Below the pieces are notes generated by a model. That model did not search any database. It saw only the letters and a list, made by a program, of their open reading frames with translations, and was not told the DNA's origin. From Fidelibacterota bacterium (lineage in GTDB: Bacteria > Fidelibacterota > UBA2242), in contig DPVY01000075.1 in the NCBI GenBank assembly GCA_003527965.1, positions 2,114 to 9,983 on the forward strand: a stretch of 7,870 bases of DNA, read 5' to 3'. Below are positions 1 through 5,854 of the stretch, piece by piece; the first letter of the stretch is position 1; each line of letters starts with the position of its first letter. The translations under genes and the position numbers were made by a program.

Positions 1-24
1 AAGGTTGAGATTAAGGTTGAGAGG
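1..24. repeat. 12-bp tandem direct repeat, two copies
   Basis: AAGGTTGAGATT at 1-12 is followed directly by AAGGTTGAGAGG at 13-24, so 10 of 12 positions match. The repeat starts at the first base of the window, so a longer array could extend to the left. Its function is unknown. Confidence 0.6.
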
Positions 25-58
25 ATAATACTTCTCCTCCTTAACATTCTTTCGGAGA

Positions 59-125
59 ACACCTGCCAGGTTTAATTCAATTAATCTTATCTGGGCGCGA
101 AGGATCTAATAAACCTGACAGGTGT
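59..125. repeat. inverted repeat made of two ACCTGNCAGGT palindromes
   Basis: The left arm (59-74, ACACCTGCCAGGTTTA) and the right arm (110-125, TAAACCTGACAGGTGT) are reverse complements at 15 of 16 positions, with a 35-nt loop. Each arm also contains its own 11-bp palindrome: ACCTG-C-CAGGT at 61-71 and ACCTG-A-CAGGT at 113-123. The palindrome centres (66 and 118) are 52 bp apart, close to five helical turns. The structure could be a dispersed intergenic repeat, a paired protein-binding site, or an RNA stem at the 3' end of the operon transcript. There is no U-tract after it on the minus strand, so it is not a textbook terminator. Confidence 0.65.
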
Positions 126-167
126 AATACAGTAAATTTTGATTCTGTTCAATTTGTCATTTCAGAT

Positions 168-183
168 CCCTGATTTAACAGGG
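168..183 (-). terminator. possible stem-loop just after the operon's last gene
   Basis: CCCTG at 168-172 pairs with CAGGG at 179-183 across a 6-nt AT-rich loop. It lies about 30 nt past the mmdB stop. The stem is short and no run of U follows on the minus strand, so it may only be a 3'-end stabilising hairpin or part of a Rho-dependent end. The assignment as a terminator is weak. Confidence 0.25.
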
Positions 184-212
184 TGAATTCGATGGGATAG
201 AATTTGAGTATT

Positions 213-1382
213 TTACCTGAAAATCGCAATAAACACACCCGCCGCAATTGCCGAGCCGATCACACCGGCAACATTCGGCGCCATGGCGTGGAAGAGGAGG
301 TGATTATCCTTATCGTATTTTCGGGCGAAATGCTGGACCACCCGGGCTGAATCCGGCACAGCGGAGACGCCGGCGGCGCCGATCAGCGGGTTGATTTTAT
401 CCTTAAGGAACAGGTTCATAAATTTGGCGAATAATAACCCGCCGAAAGTTGCGATACCAAAGGAGAGCAAACCGAGAAAAAATATCCCCAGTGATCTCGG
501 CGTCAGGAAACCAACATTAACGCCATCGACATAGCGAACTGCCTGGGTACTGGCGCCAACTGCGAAAGACAATAAAATGGTGCAGGTATCCAGAAGAGCA
601 TTGCCGGCGGTTTTCGCCAGCCGGTCAGTCACGCCACTCTCTTTTAACAGGTTTCCGAGCATTAACATACCAATAAGCGGCAAGGAACCGGGAGCGATCA
701 GAGCTGCCACGATAACGACGATGATCGGAAACAGAATCTTTTCTCGTTTGCTGACTCTTCGGGAGGGTTTCATGCGGATTTTTCGTTCCTTTAAGGTGGT
801 CATAAGTTTCATAATAGGCGGCTGAATTAAAGGTACGAGCGCCATATATGAATAGGCGGCAATGGCGATTGGTCCCAGTAAATGGGGCGCTAATTGGGAC
901 GAGAGAAATATCGACGTCGGTCCGTCCGCTCCGCCAATAATGCCGATAGAAGCGGCTTCCTGATTGGTAAATCCCAACATCAGGGCGCCGAGATAGGTGA
1001 CGAAAATACCAACCTGTGCCGCAGCGCCTAAGAGTACGGATTTGGGACTAGAGATCAGCGATGAAAAATCCGTCAGGGCGCCGATTCCGAGAAAAATCAG
1101 GGGTGGAAATATTCCTGAAGTTACGCCCCAGTAGATCAGACTGAAGACGCTGTTTTGCGGAGCGCCGTTTGCGACCGTATCATAGACGCCGATTGGGAGC
1201 CCCTGAAGATAGGGGATATTACCGACGATGACGCCAAAGCCGATCGGAAGGAGCAGAAGGGGTTCGTAATTTTTAACGATTGCGAGGTAAATGGCAATAC
1301 ATCCCACCACGATCATGATAATATTGCTCCACTGCAGATTAGCAAATCCGGTAGTTTCAATGATTCGTAAAATCATATCCAT
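213..1382 (-). CDS. mmdB: Na+-translocating methylmalonyl-CoA decarboxylase, beta subunit (OadB/MmdB family)
   Basis: This is the integral membrane subunit that decarboxylates carboxybiotin and uses the free energy to move Na+ across the cytoplasmic membrane. The 389-residue protein is strongly hydrophobic, with roughly nine or ten membrane segments. The family's central GGADGPTSI motif is present at residues 150-158, with the acidic residue at D153, which corresponds to D203 of Klebsiella OadB. Near the C-terminus NPLIGAAGVSAVP (331-343) carries N331, G335 and S340, matching the N373/G377/S382 Na+-site residues of that enzyme. A hydrophilic Lys/Arg-rich cytoplasmic loop lies at about 197-215. 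ATG at 1382 is chosen because GGGAG sits 11 nt upstream (1394-1398) and overlaps the stop of the biotin carrier gene, which suggests translational coupling. It is the last gene of the cluster. The family is certain. The substrate (methylmalonyl-CoA rather than oxaloacetate or glutaconyl-CoA) is inferred from the neighbours. Confidence 0.95.
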   Translation of the reverse strand: MDMILRIIETTGFANLQWSNIIMIVVGCIAIYLAIVKNYEPLLLLPIGFGVIVGNIPYLQGLPIGVYDTVANGAPQNSVFSLIYWGVTSGIFPPLIFLGIGALTDFSSLISSPKSVLLGAAAQVGIFVTYLGALMLGFTNQEAASIGIIGGADGPTSIFLSSQLAPHLLGPIAIAAYSYMALVPLIQPPIMKLMTTLKERKIRMKPSRRVSKREKILFPIIVVIVAALIAPGSLPLIGMLMLGNLLKESGVTDRLAKTAGNALLDTCTILLSFAVGASTQAVRYVDGVNVGFLTPRSLGIFFLGLLSFGIATFGGLLFAKFMNLFLKDKINPLIGAAGVSAVPDSARVVQHFARKYDKDNHLLFHAMAPNVAGVIGSAIAAGVFIAIFR

Positions 1383-1397
1383 AATTAAAAATTCTCC

Positions 1398-1853
1398 CTA
1401 TTCCATCTCGATCAAAATATCGCCTTCGTTCACAGAATCACCTTCTTTGACCAGGATTGACTTCACCTTGCCGTCCTTTGGCGTCTGAATTTCATTTTCC
1501 ATCTTCATCGCTTCCATAACTATAAGGTCCTGACCGGTTTTCACAATGTCGCCTTCTTTAACTGATATTTTCAGGATTAAGCCGGGTAAGGGCGCCGTTA
1601 TTGTTGATACGTTGAAAATTGTCTTTGGCTTATGCAATGTTGGCGCTATGGTGGCTGGTCTGTCTATTGGGGGGGTAGCCACTGAAGGCGCTTTGGATTG
1701 AAGATCGGAAACCAGTTCGATGCCGAGGTCTTTTATTCCGACGGTATAGGTTTTATCATTCACAGTAACCACGGCTTCATAGGCATTGAATTCGTTGATG
1801 GTTACGGAATAAGATTTGTTGTTTATTTCAAGCTGAAGGGTCTTCTCTCTCAT
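1398..1853 (-). CDS. mmdC: biotin carboxyl carrier subunit of methylmalonyl-CoA decarboxylase
   Basis: This small protein carries the covalently bound biotin that shuttles CO2 from the carboxyltransferase to the membrane beta subunit. The 151-residue protein has a beta-rich N-terminal part (about 1-48), a linker containing Pro, Ala and Thr (about 53-80) and a C-terminal biotinyl/lipoyl domain (about 83-151). The biotinylation motif EAMKMEN lies at 114-120, with K117 as the modified lysine, and the usual conserved proline and glycine of the domain are seen at P90-G91. The gene starts 2 nt after the OadG-type gene stops. A GAGG element lies about 11 nt upstream of the ATG, inside that gene's 3' end. 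Biotin attachment would need a biotin-protein ligase encoded elsewhere. Homologous carriers serve pyruvate, propionyl-CoA and oxaloacetate enzymes, so the partner assignment rests on the operon. Confidence 0.93.
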   Translation of the reverse strand: MREKTLQLEINNKSYSVTINEFNAYEAVVTVNDKTYTVGIKDLGIELVSDLQSKAPSVATPPIDRPATIAPTLHKPKTIFNVSTITAPLPGLILKISVKEGDIVKTGQDLIVMEAMKMENEIQTPKDGKVKSILVKEGDSVNEGDILIEME

Positions 1854-1855
1854 AT

Positions 1856-2203
1856 TTATTGTTTCCTCAATGTGCTTAAACGTTGACCATATTTATAGCC
1901 CGACTTCCAGGCGCTTTGTTGTTCTCCGTGTATGAAGGTGATTTGGCTCTGGAGAGTTTCAAAGTGGATTTTACGATAGATTTCAATTGCCACGGTAATA
2001 GCCGCCAGCACATCTTCAGGGATTGCAGCGGCTTTCTTTGGTAAGACAGTATCAGATTCGGCTGTGGCGCCGCGGTGTAACCGTTCAAATACTTTATTGA
2101 ACAGGTGAATAGTCGTTGCGATCAAAGTAAGCCCGCTAAAGACAACCAGAATGCCGCTTAAGGCGATGTTGAAGCCGTTATTTTGAATGATGTTTTCGAA
2201 CAT
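1856..2203 (-). CDS. mmdD: small membrane subunit of the Na+-pumping decarboxylase (OadG/MmdD family)
   Basis: This subunit is thought to hold the decarboxylase complex together, tethering the soluble carboxyltransferase and biotin carrier to the membrane beta subunit. The 115-residue protein has one N-terminal membrane helix (about 12-34) followed by a charged cytoplasmic part. The segment AIPEDVLAAITVAIEIYR at 60-77 is typical of OadG/MmdD proteins, where a PEE/PED-AAI-type motif follows the linker. The tail at 99-110 (WKSGYKYGQRLS) is basic and aromatic. ATG at 2203 is supported by AGGAG five nt upstream, overlapping the TAG stop of mmdA, so the two genes are probably translationally coupled. 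Short proteins of this family diverge quickly, so the assignment leans on hydropathy, the motif and position between the alpha and biotin-carrier genes. Confidence 0.85.
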   Translation of the reverse strand: MFENIIQNNGFNIALSGILVVFSGLTLIATTIHLFNKVFERLHRGATAESDTVLPKKAAAIPEDVLAAITVAIEIYRKIHFETLQSQITFIHGEQQSAWKSGYKYGQRLSTLRKQ

Positions 2204-2211
2204 AATGACTC

Positions 2212-3762
2212 CTATAAGGGAATGTTTCCGTGTTTTTTCGGCGGATTATCATCCCGTTTATTCGCCAGCATTTCCAGAGCCTTTATCAGCTTATATCTGG
2301 TTATTTTGGGTTCGATGATTTCGTCGACATATCCCTTTGATGCCGCCACGTAGGGGTTTGCAAATTTATCCCGGTATTCATCGATCTTTTCCTGCAATTT
2401 TTCCTGCGGATTATTGGCGGCTTTAATTTCTTTGGAAAAGATAATTTCACTGGCGCCCTGGGGACCCATTACAGCGATTTCCGATGCCGGCCAGGCGTAG
2501 GTAAAATCTCCGCGCAGCTGCTTCGAGTTCATCACGCAAAATGCGCCGCCATATCCCTTGCGGGTAATGACGGTAATTTTGGGCACGGTGGCTTCGGCAT
2601 AGGCGTAGAGCATTTTGGCGCCGTGTTTGATAACGCCGTTGAACTCCTGAACCGTGCCGGGCATGAATCCGGGAACGTCTTCAAAGGTGATTATGGGGAT
2701 ATTAAAAGCATCACAGAATCGCACAAAGCGGGCGGCTTTATTGGAAGAGTTACTGTCAAGAACTCCGGCAAGATACTTGGGCTGGTTGGCGACGATGCCC
2801 ACGGACTTGCCATTCAAACGCCCGAATCCGATTATTATATTCGGAGCGTAAAGAGCCTGTACCTCCAGGAATTCGCCATTATCGAGAATGCGGTTTAAAA
2901 TATCTTTCATGTCGTAGGGCTTATTGGTATTATCCGGAACGAGATAATTTAACTCCTCGTCGATCCTGTCTGCTGTATCTTCATTGGCGATAACCGGCGC
3001 CTCTTCCATATTATTTTGGGGAAGGTAATTGATGAGACTGCGGATGCCTTCAAAGAGGCTTTGTTCATCATCGTAGGTAAAATGGGTGATGCCGCTCTTT
3101 GAGGCATGAACGTCGGCGCCGCCTAAATCTTCCGCCGTTACGTCCTCGTGGGTGACGGTTTTGACAATCTTCGGACCAGTCAGGAACATATAAGCCGTTT
3201 TCCGGACCATGAAGATAAAATCCGTCAGAGCGGGTGAATACACCGCACCGCCGGCGCAGGGACCGACAACGGCGCTGATCTGAGGAATGACACCGGAATA
3301 GAGAACGTTGCGCAGGAATATTTCGGTATACCCGGCTAATGAGTCGACGCCTTCCTGAATTCGGGCGCCGCCGGAATCATTGATACCGATTACCGGCGCA
3401 CCGACTTTAGCCGCCATTTCCAGGACTTTGACGACCTTCTCGGCAACGGTTTTTGACAGCGAGCCGCCAAAAACTGTAAAATCAAAGGCATAAACGAAAA
3501 CCAACCGACCATGAATGGTGCCATAACCGGTGACCATACCGTCCCCGAGGATCTTTTTCTTATCCATATTGAAATCAGTGCAGTTATGAGTCCGGAACAT
3601 ATCCATTTCGTCAAAACTGTTCTTATCCAATAGCAGATCGATTCGCTCCCGTGCCGTCAATTTCCCGCGCTGATGCTGTTTTTCAATTGCTATCTCACCG
3701 CCGCCAAGCCGGGCTTCCTCAATATTTTCTTTTAACTTAAGGTATTTACGCTCTCTGCTCAT
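2212..3762 (-). CDS. mmdA: methylmalonyl-CoA decarboxylase alpha subunit / propionyl-CoA carboxylase beta-type carboxyltransferase
   Basis: This soluble carboxyltransferase moves the carboxyl group between (S)-methylmalonyl-CoA and biotin, giving propionyl-CoA and carboxybiotin. The 516-residue length is standard for the acyl-CoA carboxyltransferase family, which has two crotonase-like halves. The two oxyanion-hole glycine pairs are visible: GPCAGGAVYSP at 167-177 in the N-half and KGYGGAFCVM at 402-411 in the C-half. The N-terminus has the expected GKLTARERIDLLLD (33-46), and the protein ends in the typical KKHGNIPL. ATG at 3762 has AGGA seven nt upstream. Propionyl-CoA carboxylase beta and MmdA cannot be told apart by these motifs. 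The decarboxylase role is inferred because OadG-type, biotin carrier and Na+-pump genes follow at once and no biotin carboxylase gene is present. A 65-nt gap separates it from the epimerase gene. Confidence 0.93.
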   Translation of the reverse strand: MSRERKYLKLKENIEEARLGGGEIAIEKQHQRGKLTARERIDLLLDKNSFDEMDMFRTHNCTDFNMDKKKILGDGMVTGYGTIHGRLVFVYAFDFTVFGGSLSKTVAEKVVKVLEMAAKVGAPVIGINDSGGARIQEGVDSLAGYTEIFLRNVLYSGVIPQISAVVGPCAGGAVYSPALTDFIFMVRKTAYMFLTGPKIVKTVTHEDVTAEDLGGADVHASKSGITHFTYDDEQSLFEGIRSLINYLPQNNMEEAPVIANEDTADRIDEELNYLVPDNTNKPYDMKDILNRILDNGEFLEVQALYAPNIIIGFGRLNGKSVGIVANQPKYLAGVLDSNSSNKAARFVRFCDAFNIPIITFEDVPGFMPGTVQEFNGVIKHGAKMLYAYAEATVPKITVITRKGYGGAFCVMNSKQLRGDFTYAWPASEIAVMGPQGASEIIFSKEIKAANNPQEKLQEKIDEYRDKFANPYVAASKGYVDEIIEPKITRYKLIKALEMLANKRDDNPPKKHGNIPL

Positions 3763-3827
3763 TTGTATATCCTTTTTTTTTGACGGGATTTACTCGAGGT
3801 GCTCATATAATTTATATGGCATTACGG
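3763..3827. promoter_or_regulatory. gap with AT-rich palindrome between mutase and decarboxylase halves
   Basis: A perfect 15-nt palindrome, CATATAA-T-TTATATG, lies at 3804-3818 and can be extended by a GC pair with one bulged base. On the minus strand a run of nine A (3773-3781) follows just before the mmdA ribosome-binding site. This is one of only two gaps longer than 15 nt in the cluster. It could be an operator, an mRNA processing stem or an internal start region. No good -35/-10 pair facing mmdA was found. Confidence 0.4.
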
Positions 3828-4244
3828 CTAATCCTGTTTAAAACTCTTAATCTGGCAAATTTCCGTCAAGACTCTGCCCGATGATTTAGGGTGAAGAAAG
3901 GCGATTTGGCTGCCATGGGCGCCGCTGCGCGGCTCTGTATCAATCATCTGAATATTCTTTGCAATAAACTGTTGAATATCTCCTTCGATGTCATCCGACT
4001 GATAAGCCACATGATGAATACCTGCCCCTTTTTTTTCAATAAATTTGGCAATCGGACTGTCATCCGCGGTTGGTTCAAGAAGTTCAATTTGGACTTCACC
4101 AACTTTAAACATCGCGACCCGCACTTTCTGATCCGGAACTTCATCAATTCCGATCAATTCCAGATTGAGCACATCCCGGTAAAAAGGAATATGATTTTCA
4201 AGTGATGCAACGGCAATGCCGATATGATTAATTTGGGTAATCAT
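3828..4244 (-). CDS. mce: methylmalonyl-CoA epimerase
   Basis: This enzyme interconverts (R)- and (S)-methylmalonyl-CoA, linking the mutase product to the decarboxylase substrate. The 138-residue protein is a small vicinal-oxygen-chelate (glyoxalase-fold) enzyme with two repeated beta-alpha-beta-beta-beta units. Likely divalent-metal ligands are H7 (INHIGIAV), Q52, H78 (GIHHVAY) and E128 (VLTEICQ). E35 is the probable partner catalytic acid. Counting from Q52 onward these fall at a constant offset of 13 from the Propionibacterium enzyme's reported residues. The ATG overlaps the meaB stop as ATGA (4-nt overlap), a standard sign of coupled translation. Codons 70-73 contain a run of eight A followed by four G on the coding strand. 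The identification is firm because of length, motif set and pathway context. Confidence 0.95.
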   Translation of the reverse strand: MITQINHIGIAVASLENHIPFYRDVLNLELIGIDEVPDQKVRVAMFKVGEVQIELLEPTADDSPIAKFIEKKGAGIHHVAYQSDDIEGDIQQFIAKNIQMIDTEPRSGAHGSQIAFLHPKSSGRVLTEICQIKSFKQD

Positions 4245-5206
4245 TTCCAGTCTATCTCCTGTAAAAATTTATTGATTTTTTTATTCAATAACTTATATGG
4301 GCTGACCTTTTTTTGAAAAACATCCTCAACCCAGGAGTCGAGACGATCATCAATATTTAAAAATTTATCGACACTTTCTTTTATTTTCGAAAGGGCGATA
4401 TGCTTTAATTCATTTTCGATACGATTTTTGCGTTTTTTGGCAAGGTTTCCGTTTTTTAATATGGTGGTGTAGTAAGATTGAATTATCGAATAGGCCTCAG
4501 CTATGCCTTCATTCAATGTAGCCGATGTCATCGTAATCGGATGTTCTGTTGTGTTTTCAGCGCCGTTTTTCAAACTCAAGACATATTCAACTTCAGTTCG
4601 CAGTCGATCGGCGCCGTCGTGGTCCTTTTTATTTATAATGAAAATATCGCCGATTTCCATGACGCCGGCTTTCAGCGCCTGAATCTCATCGCCAAGCCCG
4701 GGAACTAAAACGAGCAAAACAATATCCGAAAGTTCCATGACTTCAATCTCAGTTTGTCCGACTCCGATGGTCTCAATAATAATATGGTCGTAGCCGGCAG
4801 CGTCAAAGATTTTGATAGCGTCACCGGTTGCTCCGGCGACACCGCCCAAATGCCCTCTTGACGCCATGGAGCGGATAAAAACGGCGTCGTCGACGGCATG
4901 TTTCTGCATCCGCAGCCGGTCGCCTAATATAGCACCGCCGGTAAAGGGCGAACTGGGATCCACGGCAATCACGGCAACTTTTTGCTTATCCTGCCGGAGT
5001 TGTTCAATAAGCCGGTCAAGCAGGCTGCTTTTACCCGCGCCGGGCGGTCCGGTAATCCCCCAGATAATAGCATGCCCGCAATGGGGATAAAGGGAGTCGA
5101 TCAGGGCTTCTTTTTTAACGGTTTCCACACCGTCTTCCACCAGGCTGATTGCTTTTGCAATCCCCCGAATATCACCCTTAATGACCCGCCTGGCTAATTC
5201 CTGCAA
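4241..5206 (-). CDS. meaB: MeaB/ArgK-type GTPase, chaperone of methylmalonyl-CoA mutase
   Basis: This G3E-family GTPase loads and protects the adenosylcobalamin cofactor of methylmalonyl-CoA mutase; human MMAA is its homologue. In the 321-residue protein the Walker A loop GPPGAGKS is at 53-60. The conserved AVDPSSPFTGGAILGDRLRM block is at 81-100, the switch segment ETIGVGQTE at 145-153 and the guanine-specificity NKKD at 192-195. The C-terminal helical part (about 255-321) fits the dimerisation region. The start is a TTG at 5204-5206, 11 nt after the stop of the B12-binding subunit. No in-frame ATG gives a full N-terminus and no clear Shine-Dalgarno sequence precedes it, so translation probably depends on coupling to the upstream gene. 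The original ArgK transport-kinase annotation of this family should not be used. Confidence 0.95.
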   Translation of the reverse strand: MQELARRVIKGDIRGIAKAISLVEDGVETVKKEALIDSLYPHCGHAIIWGITGPPGAGKSSLLDRLIEQLRQDKQKVAVIAVDPSSPFTGGAILGDRLRMQKHAVDDAVFIRSMASRGHLGGVAGATGDAIKIFDAAGYDHIIIETIGVGQTEIEVMELSDIVLLVLVPGLGDEIQALKAGVMEIGDIFIINKKDHDGADRLRTEVEYVLSLKNGAENTTEHPITMTSATLNEGIAEAYSIIQSYYTTILKNGNLAKKRKNRIENELKHIALSKIKESVDKFLNIDDRLDSWVEDVFQKKVSPYKLLNKKINKFLQEIDWK

Positions 5207-5217
5207 GTTATGACCCG

Positions 5218-5607
5218 TTATTTTACTGTTTCGATAAAATCAGTGATATCTTTGATAGGCGTGCCGGGAGTAAAAATCGCCCGAATACCCTTCTCCTTTA
5301 ATGAGGGGATATCCGATTCCGGAATTACGCCCCCGCCAAAGACGATGATATCGCCGGCGCCTTTTTCCCTGAGAAGATTTACAATCCTGGGGAAAAGTTC
5401 ATTATGAGCGCCGGACAGAAGACTGAGCCCGACAAAATCGACGTCTTCCTGAATGGCGGTTTTTACAATGGCTTCCGGAGTCTGACGTATTCCGGTATAG
5501 ATGACCTCATAACCGGCATCTTTCAATGCCCGGGCAACATATTTAGCACCGCGGTCATGACCATCAAGCCCCGGTTTAGCAATTAAAATTCGAATATTTT
5601 TATTCAT
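5218..5607 (-). CDS. mcmA2: methylmalonyl-CoA mutase, B12-binding (small) subunit
   Basis: This is the separate cobalamin-binding chain of a two-subunit methylmalonyl-CoA mutase; together with the upstream catalytic chain it converts succinyl-CoA and (R)-methylmalonyl-CoA. The 129-residue protein is almost exactly one B12-binding Rossmann domain. The base-off/His-on motif DGHDRG at 15-20 supplies D15, H17 (lower cobalt ligand) and G20. The matching SLL at 62-64 and the GGG at 91-93 that line the nucleotide tail are also present. The frame stays open upstream as far as 5757, but the ATG at 5607 is chosen. It has AGGAG eight nt before it, and the family starts with a short basic stretch before the first beta strand. 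The upstream extension would only translate the intergenic heptamer repeats. Confidence 0.95.
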   Translation of the reverse strand: MNKNIRILIAKPGLDGHDRGAKYVARALKDAGYEVIYTGIRQTPEAIVKTAIQEDVDFVGLSLLSGAHNELFPRIVNLLREKGAGDIIVFGGGVIPESDIPSLKEKGIRAIFTPGTPIKDITDFIETVK

Positions 5608-5615
5608 TTTGATCA

Positions 5616-5620
5616 CTCCT
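5616..5620 (-). promoter_or_regulatory. ribosome-binding site that fixes the mcmA2 start
   Basis: AGGAG on the minus strand lies eight nt before the ATG at 5607. It distinguishes the true start from an upstream in-frame ATG at 5757 that would add 50 residues of repeat-derived sequence. Confidence 0.75.
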
Positions 5621-5696
5621 AACCTGGACAAGCCAGAACAAAAAAGGTAAAGAATAAAATTTGAGAAATAAGAAGCTGCTCCACATATTTTGGGAC

Positions 5697-5783
5697 GATG
5701 CTGGATGCTGGTTGCTTGATACTGGATAACAAACCCCCGCATATTGGAAAAAAACAAGTATCCAGTATCCAGTATCCAGTATC
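5697..5783. repeat. inverted arrays of a 7-bp tandem repeat (GATACTG unit)
   Basis: On the right side (5758-5783) the unit GTATCCA is repeated three times perfectly and then partly. On the left side (5697-5728) the opposite-strand unit appears as GATGCTG, GATGCTG, GTTGCTT, GATACTG and GATA. The 11-nt string GATACTGGATA at 5718-5728 is perfectly complementary to three overlapping registers on the right (5759-5769, 5766-5776, 5773-5783). The best full fold pairs 5704-5728 with 5759-5783, with 21 of 25 bases matched and a 30-nt loop. Because seven is not a multiple of three and the unit has no stop, all three minus-strand frames stay open across it, which creates spurious open frames. Confidence 0.8.
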
Positions 5784-5854
5784 TGTTTTATTTTGAATAA
5801 ACTTAACAATAATCACTTTCTTTGCATTTTTGTAAGAATTTGACAATTAAGAGA

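Larger units (their letters stand above)
1..212. other. non-coding region downstream of the operon
   Basis: This stretch follows the stop codon of the last operon gene and contains no convincing reading frame. It holds a 12-bp tandem repeat at the left edge (1-24), a long inverted repeat built from two palindromes (59-125) and a short GC stem-loop (168-183). On the minus strand AAGGAGGAG lies at 34-42 and looks like a strong Shine-Dalgarno sequence, but no ATG, GTG or TTG follows at normal spacing before the window ends. No U-rich tract follows any of the hairpins on the minus strand, so a canonical intrinsic terminator is not seen. Confidence 0.7.
5608..5854. other. 247-nt spacer between the two mutase subunit genes
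   Basis: No gene is present here. The main content is the heptamer inverted repeat at 5697-5783, with the mcmA2 ribosome-binding site at the left end. On the minus strand no run of U follows the hairpin directly, and no convincing -35/-10 pair was found. The transcript may therefore simply read through. The length is unusual because every other junction in the cluster is 65 nt or less. Confidence 0.6.

Noticed and set aside
2212..3762. Annotation of the carboxyltransferase as part of an ATP-dependent propionyl-CoA carboxylase
   Set aside because: Motifs alone allow it, but the directly following OadG-type, biotin carrier and OadB-type genes and the lack of a biotin carboxylase favour a decarboxylase.
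3780..3811. Plus-strand TTGACG followed by TATAAT, a possible antisense promoter pointing into the epimerase gene
   Set aside because: The spacer is 20 nt, longer than the usual 16-18, and the TATAAT is simply part of the AT palindrome.
5608..5757. In-frame N-terminal extension of the B12-binding subunit starting at 5757
   Set aside because: It translates the heptamer repeats, has no family match, and a good ribosome-binding site supports the start at 5607.
5600..5846. Two other overlapping minus-strand open frames of 69 and 75 codons in the mutase spacer
   Set aside because: Both are open because the 7-bp repeat lacks stops in every frame. Their peptides contain the same YWILDTG-like cycle and no other signal.
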